Positions 50,556 through 55,004 of a stretch of 55,004 nucleotides of DNA are shown one piece after another (the first letter of the stretch is position 1; each line of letters begins with the position of its first letter). The notes below the pieces were generated by a model. It had not been told where the DNA came from. It saw only the letters and a program-made list of their open reading frames with translations, and made no database searches. Made by a program: the position numbers and the translations under genes. Origin of the DNA: Bacillus sp. FJAT-29937 (GTDB lineage: Bacteria > Bacillota > Bacilli > Bacillales > Cytobacillaceae); the NCBI RefSeq assembly GCF_001509555.1, contig NZ_LMAS01000018.1, positions 1 through 55,004 of the forward strand, in the 5' to 3' direction.

Positions 50556-51561
50556 ATGAAGACCCCTCCTGCAATTTCAACACAAGCTGTTCCATTAACA
50601 GCTGCGGATTCATATTTGCATGCAATTTCCTCTTTGCTTCCAAAATAGCTGTCATCTGCTCCGATACTTGTCTGCTAGAGGATTGCAACGCAAACTGTTC
50701 TAACCGTGCTTTCTCATTTAGATAAACAATTTGACCTTCCTTGCCGAGCTGTATATATAATAAATCCTTAAAGATTAGAAGTAATAAATCAAGACCTATA
50801 TCTAACTGTTCTTTCTCTTTAAAATGCTTAAACCAATCATCCTGAAGAGCCACCATCGCCTCTAAAGGACTTTTCTTAAGCACTTCATATAATTTTAACA
50901 CTATTTTTTGTGCTTGTACAAACCAATCATCCTGACTATACTCAATTGCCTCATCTATATTATTGGTAAGTTGGGCAATTAATGGAGCCGTTTGCGCCGA
51001 TACCCCATTTAGTTTAAGACTTTCAATCATTTTTTCAGGTGATAACGTCTGAAATGAAATAGTTTGACAGCGAGAAAGAATAGTAGGGAGTATTTTCTGT
51101 GCCTGCTCTGTCATCAGAATCGCCATTGTATGAGGATGTGGTTCTTCAAGAAACTTAAGTAAGCTGTTGGCAGCATTTACAGTCATTCGATCAGCATGAA
51201 CAATCATATATAATTTTTTCCTGGATTCCACACCTGTTTTCGAAAATTCCTCTTGAAGAGACTGAATTTGAGCCTTCTTTATGGACAGTCCATCTGGTTC
51301 AACAAAATGAACATCAGGATGATTCCCATTATTAATTCTTTTGCAGTTTACACAAGCCTCACAAGGCATATAGCATTGAATGGGTGAGTGGCAAAAAACA
51401 CTTTTGGCTAAAAGACTTCCGGCATCCCGTTTGCCAGTTCCTTTCATTCCTTCAAACAAATAAGCGTGGGCAAGCCTATCCTTCAAGATGCTATTTTTAA
51501 ACATTTTCAAAACAACAGGCTGCATGCTTTCTAGGTCTTCCCACGTTTTGACCACTGTCAT
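50548..51561 (-). CDS. holB: DNA polymerase III delta' subunit
   Basis: Clamp-loader subunit. The AAA+ fold has a degenerate P-loop GMKGTGKRDAG, the zinc cysteines C-P-C-E-A-C-V-N-C, NSLLKFLEEPHP and SRCQTISFQ (the SRC finger). The start is uncertain: GTG 51567, ATG 51561 and GTG 51555 are all in frame behind a weak GTGGTGA-like site. I give the ATG (337 aa). It lies between darA and ricT; yaaR, which separates darA and holB in B. subtilis, is absent. Confidence 0.95.
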   Translation of the reverse strand: MTVVKTWEDLESMQPVVLKMFKNSILKDRLAHAYLFEGMKGTGKRDAGSLLAKSVFCHSPIQCYMPCEACVNCKRINNGNHPDVHFVEPDGLSIKKAQIQSLQEEFSKTGVESRKKLYMIVHADRMTVNAANSLLKFLEEPHPHTMAILMTEQAQKILPTILSRCQTISFQTLSPEKMIESLKLNGVSAQTAPLIAQLTNNIDEAIEYSQDDWFVQAQKIVLKLYEVLKKSPLEAMVALQDDWFKHFKEKEQLDIGLDLLLLIFKDLLYIQLGKEGQIVYLNEKARLEQFALQSSSRQVSEQMTAILEAKRKLHANMNPQLLMEQLVLKLQEGSSFV

Positions 51562-51592
51562 CACCACTTTAATTCTTTATAATAAAATTCTA

Positions 51593-51964
<372 letters not shown>

Positions 51965-52036
51965 TTACTACATTCATTATAGCAATTTTTTAACGAACTA
52001 ACATGCTTTATCCATCATGACTAAATTCTTGGGTGC

Positions 52037-52073
52037 AAAAAAGAGGGTGATACGCATATAAATAGTCACCCTC
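52037..52073 (-). terminator. terminator of yaaO-tmk
   Basis: Minus-strand stem GAGGGTGA/TCACCCTC followed by TTTTTTG, directly after tmk. Confidence 0.9.
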
Positions 52074-52079
52074 CTCCAT

Positions 52080-52718
52080 TTATTCTTCCTGATGGATTAT
52101 CTCTTTTATCTTTTCTTCAGCTGCCTTATAAACTTCTTCTATTGATTGAGACGCATCTATCTTATAAATCCGTTCAGGATGACCTTCTATTAGCTTATAG
52201 TAACCTTCGCGTACATTGTGGTGAAATTCTACATTTTCAAGATCAAGACGATTGACTTCCCGGTCCTTGTGCCGGTTGATTCTTTCAAGACCTGCCTCTG
52301 GTTCAATATCAAAATAGAACGTCGCTTGGGGCATCATTCCCTCAATGGCGAATTGATTAATAGAAAACACTTCATCCATTCCTAATCCTCTCGCATAGCC
52401 TTGATAAGCTAGGGAGCTATCAATAAATCGATCGCATAAAACAACATAACCTTTTTCAAGAGCTGGCATGACTTTTTCAACAAGATGCTGCCTTCGTGCC
52501 GCCGCATACAATAAGGCCTCGGTTCGGGGGTCCATTTTTGTATTGTTCTTGTCCAGAATGACATTTCGAATTTGCTCAGCAATATCAATTCCACCCGGCT
52601 CTCTCGTTTGCATAACCTGATAGCCTTCTGCTTCTAGTCTTGAGCCAAGCATGTTAATGATGGTTGTTTTCCCAGCCCCATCAGGACCCTCCATCGTTAT
52701 AAAAATACCTTTTTTCAA
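52080..52718 (-). CDS. tmk: thymidylate kinase
   Basis: Phosphorylates dTMP to dTDP. The P-loop is [11 protein letters not shown] (10-20), the DR motif is [17 protein letters not shown], and the LID region carries [11 protein letters not shown] chose the TTG at 52718 because GGAGG is 7 bases upstream and it gives 212 aa, as in B. subtilis; a TTG five codons upstream overlaps the site. It follows yaaO by 40 bases. Confidence 0.96.
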   Translation of the reverse strand: MKKGIFITMEGPDGAGKTTIINMLGSRLEAEGYQVMQTREPGGIDIAEQIRNVILDKNNTKMDPRTEALLYAAARRQHLVEKVMPALEKGYVVLCDRFIDSSLAYQGYARGLGMDEVFSINQFAIEGMMPQATFYFDIEPEAGLERINRHKDREVNRLDLENVEFHHNVREGYYKLIEGHPERIYKIDASQSIEEVYKAAEEKIKEIIHQEE

Positions 52719-52758
52719 ATCGCTAACCTCCAAGATGATTCAATCATAATATATTAAA

Positions 52759-54195
52759 TTATTTGGGAAATATGTCTATTCTTCCAGATTTTAAACTGTC
52801 TCCGCCTTGAAATCTGGCGCCTGTTTTCAGCAGTAATTTAATAAAATCGATATCTTCCGTTCGAATTTTTTCCCCAGGAAATAATAATGGGATACCCGGA
52901 GGATAAGGAATAAGCAATTGTGCACTTATTTGACCGACTGCTTCTTCCAAGGGGATGGATTGGCTTGTTATGCTTCTCATCTCCTCCACACTTAAGCTCA
53001 GCTTTGAAATTCCCGGTTTGTCAATGCTGTTTACTATCTTGCTCCTCCGCGTATTTGGGATCGGTTGAAGAGCTGTCTCAAAACGCTTAATTATCTCTTC
53101 GATAGAAAAATCCATATCTTTTTTTAATAAAGGAAAAACAAGCAGTACATTATAGGGGTCAGCCATTTCAGCAAAGATTCCTATGCCCTCGAGCAAGCTC
53201 TGCAAATCATATCCACTCAATGATGTGGTGGATTGAATCGTTATTTTGAGCGGATCCCCTTTGCCATTTTGGTAATCCAGTACTTGAATGCCCCTTATTT
53301 GCTGCAATTTCTTTCTAAATTCAGCTATCTTTAGAAGAAGATCACTTGCATCCTCATTTGAATAAGCAGCCAAATAGTGCCTCGCCATATCTAATGACGC
53401 CATAATGGGATAGGAGGGGCTGCTGGATTGCAGGATTTGAAGATAGTCACTGACTCTTCTTTCTGAAAGAATTTCACTATTAAAATGAAGATAGGCTCCC
53501 ATTGTCATAGCAGGAAGTGTTTTATGAGCTGACTGAACAACTATATCAGCCCTTAATTGCACAGCTGACCGTGGGAATATTTCGTTTCCTGCAAAATGAG
53601 CACCATGTGCCTCATCAATTAAAACGGGAATCCCTTTAGTATGAGAATACTGAATGATTTCCTCTATATCATTAACCATCCCATAGTAATTGGGATATGT
53701 AAGAATAATGGCCTTTGCATCAGGATACTCATCCATAGCCAATTTCACAGTTTGAAGAGATATCCCACCTGCGACACCCCATTCCTCATCGAAATCCGGA
53801 CCTAGAAAAACAGGATGGGCCTTTGCAAGCTGTACTCCATTTAAAACCGACTTGTGGCAATTTCTTTGGACAAGCACAGTATCATCTTCTGCAATTGCGG
53901 CCATGATCATCGCCAAATTTCCAACAGTTGAGCCATTCACTAAGAAAAAACTTCTTTTTGTGCCATGGAAGTGGGACAGCAGGTCTTCAGCTTCTAAAAT
54001 AATCCCTTCTGGAGAATGAAGATCATCCAGTCCATTAAGCTCTGTTGCATCGAGCTTTAATAATTCCTGAAAATAACCCTTCACTCCATCAGGAAGAAGG
54101 CCTCCATATTTATGTCCAGGAACATGAAAGGAGACAGGGCTGCGTTCGATATGAGCTTTTAAAGCGTCAAATATAGGCATTTTATTTTGATTCAT
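52759..54195 (-). CDS. yaaO: Orn/Lys/Arg decarboxylase family protein YaaO
   Basis: PLP-dependent fold-type I decarboxylase of 478 aa. HVPGHKYGG is near the N-terminus, the substrate/PLP region is LIDEAHGAHF, the PLP lysine is in VQSAHKTLPAMTMG (about 224), and the family C-terminal domain ends the protein. The substrate cannot be fixed from sequence; arginine, lysine or ornithine are the family choices. The ribosome binding site is weak (TTTGGTGA). It is divergent from csfB. Confidence 0.92.
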   Translation of the reverse strand: MNQNKMPIFDALKAHIERSPVSFHVPGHKYGGLLPDGVKGYFQELLKLDATELNGLDDLHSPEGIILEAEDLLSHFHGTKRSFFLVNGSTVGNLAMIMAAIAEDDTVLVQRNCHKSVLNGVQLAKAHPVFLGPDFDEEWGVAGGISLQTVKLAMDEYPDAKAIILTYPNYYGMVNDIEEIIQYSHTKGIPVLIDEAHGAHFAGNEIFPRSAVQLRADIVVQSAHKTLPAMTMGAYLHFNSEILSERRVSDYLQILQSSSPSYPIMASLDMARHYLAAYSNEDASDLLLKIAEFRKKLQQIRGIQVLDYQNGKGDPLKITIQSTTSLSGYDLQSLLEGIGIFAEMADPYNVLLVFPLLKKDMDFSIEEIIKRFETALQPIPNTRRSKIVNSIDKPGISKLSLSVEEMRSITSQSIPLEEAVGQISAQLLIPYPPGIPLLFPGEKIRTEDIDFIKLLLKTGARFQGGDSLKSGRIDIFPK

Positions 54196-54372
54196 CTATA
54201 ATCACCAAATATATTGTTCATCATCCCATCTATTTTACCAAATAGAAGTGAACTGCGATACTTTCTAATACAAAAGCCAATGGGAAAGAATTGAATAAGA
54301 CATACAACCAAATTCATCTTTTATCATACATTAGTAATCAAGTAATCTTTTTAATTGAATTTTCAAAGGATT

Positions 54373-54402
54373 GTATACAACATGGTAAATTAGGACAGAA
54401 TT
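54373..54402 (+). promoter_or_regulatory. SigF promoter of csfB
   Basis: Plus strand: -35 GTATA (54373-54377), 15 bases, -10 GGACAGAATT (54393-54402). It fits the SigF pattern GYATA and GGnnAnAnTW at every fixed position. Confidence 0.8.
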
Positions 54403-54422
54403 GGTGTATGGAGGTGGAGTTA

Positions 54423-54626
54423 TTGAGTTCGCTATTAGCAAAGAAGCATATAGGGGAAAAGTGTGTCATTTGCGAGCAAACAAAATTAAGAGGCATACAT
54501 CTATACACTTCTTTTATCTGTACAGATTGCGAAAGTGATTTAATTGCTACAGATACAAGCAATCCAAAATATAAGTATTATTTAAAACAGCTGAAAAAAA
54601 TCACAAATCCAGAATTACTTTCTTAA
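54423..54626 (+). CDS. csfB: anti-SigG factor Gin (CsfB)
   Basis: A 67-aa zinc-binding inhibitor of SigG (and SigE) that keeps late forespore transcription off until engulfment is complete. CVICEQTKLRGIHLYTSFI and CTDCE hold the two cysteine pairs. The TTG at 54423 has GGAGGTGG at 5 bases; an ATG at 54408 lies on the expected transcription start and cannot be translated. A perfect SigF promoter precedes it. It reads away from yaaO and towards the 5S gene, which is unusual. Confidence 0.93.
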   Translation: MSSLLAKKHIGEKCVICEQTKLRGIHLYTSFICTDCESDLIATDTSNPKYKYYLKQLKKITNPELLS

Positions 54627-54628
54627 TG

Positions 54629-54655
54629 TGGGCTCCATTTGGGGCTTTTTATTTT
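54629..54655 (+). terminator. terminator of csfB
   Basis: Plus-strand stem GGCTCC/GGGGCT with one G-U pair and an ATTT loop, followed by TTTTATTTTT, just after the csfB stop. Confidence 0.6.
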
Positions 54656-54698
54656 TGCTTTGGTTAATTTTGTAGAAATGGATAGTTGAGGGGATTTG

Positions 54699-54880
54699 TG
54701 CGGACACTGAATCCGTTATTTTCATTAAATGATCTATTTTAGAGGCTATACGGACACAGGGTTCGCTATTATCAAAAAACACAAGGAAATCACTGAAAAT
54801 AAATGAATTAGCGGAAGCTGTGTCCTCAAACATTAACATTTACCCCATTTTTGTACTATTAACGTACCTGGTGTCCGCCA
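54699..54880. repeat. four-unit symmetric repeat between csfB and 5S rRNA
   Basis: Units of about 22 bases. Two read forward: CGGACACTGAATCCGTTATT (54701-54720) and CGGACACAGGGTTCGCTATT (54751-54770). Two are inverted: TTAGCGGAAGCTGTGTCC (54808-54825) and TTAACGTACCTGGTGTCCG (54859-54877). The order D-C-C'-D' lets the inner pair and outer pair fold into a nested hairpin. I know similar GCGGACAC repeats from other Bacillaceae genomes. Confidence 0.65.
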
Positions 54881-54904
54881 AACAAAAATAAAAAATGGCC
54901 AAAC

Positions 54905-54937
54905 AAAAAAAGAACAGCCATTACAGCTGTTCTTTCT
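54905..54937 (-). terminator. rRNA operon terminator
   Basis: Stem AAGAACAGC/GCTGTTCTT (arms 54926-54934 and 54910-54918) followed by TTTTTTTG on the minus strand, directly downstream of 5S. A T-rich run also follows on the plus strand, so it may stop transcripts from csfB too. Confidence 0.9.
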
Positions 54938-54940
54938 TTT

Positions 54941-55004
54941 GCCTAGCGACGTCCTACTCTCACAAGGGGACAGCCCCTAACTACCATCGGCGCTGAAAAG
55001 CTTA
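54941..55004 (-). rRNA. 5S ribosomal RNA (3' part, cut by the window edge)
   Basis: The minus strand ends in the conserved 5S 3' half: TAAGCTTTTCAGCGCCGATG, then the GC-rich loop-E/stem region and GTGAGAGTAGGACGTCGC at the 3' end. About 64 of roughly 117 nt are inside the window. It belongs to an rRNA operon to the right and is followed by a terminator. Confidence 0.93.

Noticed and set aside
54615..54839. 74-codon minus-strand frame right of csfB
   Set aside because: It runs through the csfB terminator and the symmetric repeat, has no ribosome binding site and resembles no protein.

Overview
The window is a chromosomal segment from a spore-forming member of the Bacillaceae. Three things show this: the sporulation genes (spoIIE, spoVG, spoVT, spoVC, fin, csfB/gin, sspF, yabG, yabP, yabQ), the low G+C content, and a gene order that matches the origin-proximal arc (roughly 1-4 degrees) of Bacillus subtilis. 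It is given on the opposite strand, so almost every gene here reads on the minus strand. The genus cannot be fixed from the sequence alone. Start codons were re-chosen from ribosome binding sites and family lengths, so many CDS are shorter than the longest open frame.

Layout, right to left in the direction of transcription: the 3' end of a 5S rRNA with its terminator (54905-55004); a repeat-rich spacer and csfB, which points the other way; a replication and RNA-modification block yaaO-tmk-darA-holB-yaaT-yabA-yabB-yazA-rsmI (47402-54195); abrB on the plus strand with a Spo0A-controlled promoter; metG behind a candidate attenuator leader, with a perfect parS match in its terminator; tatD, yabE, rnmV, rsmA; yabG, veg, sspF, ispE, purR, ridA, spoVG, glmU, prs, ctc, pth, fin, mfd; spoVT, yabM, yabN, rqcP, yabP, yabQ, divIC, yabR; spoIIE, yabS, yabT; tilS, hprT, ftsH; coaX, hslO, a prsA-like gene, cysK; the folate operon pabB-pabA-pabC-sul-folB-folK-yazB-dusB; lysS; and the leader and tandem promoters of a second rRNA operon (1-215) whose 16S gene lies just outside the left edge.

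The genes supply housekeeping functions (translation, folate, nucleotide and cell-wall precursors, DNA repair, division) interleaved with sporulation genes. Readable promoters match several sigma factors: SigA with Spo0A boxes (spoIIE, abrB), SigH (spoVG), SigF/SigG (csfB, fin, spoVT, sspF), SigK (yabG), SigB-like (ctc), and an ECF-type promoter antisense to yabE.

The least explained items are these: a roughly 130-nt leader before metG that can fold into mutually exclusive antiterminator and terminator forms and lacks T-box hallmarks; a 180-bp multi-hairpin repeat between rqcP and yabP, with a remnant upstream of glmU; a symmetric four-unit repeat between csfB and the 5S gene; the reversed csfB; the missing yaaR; and sspF and yabE, whose ribosome binding sites are misplaced for any ordinary start codon.
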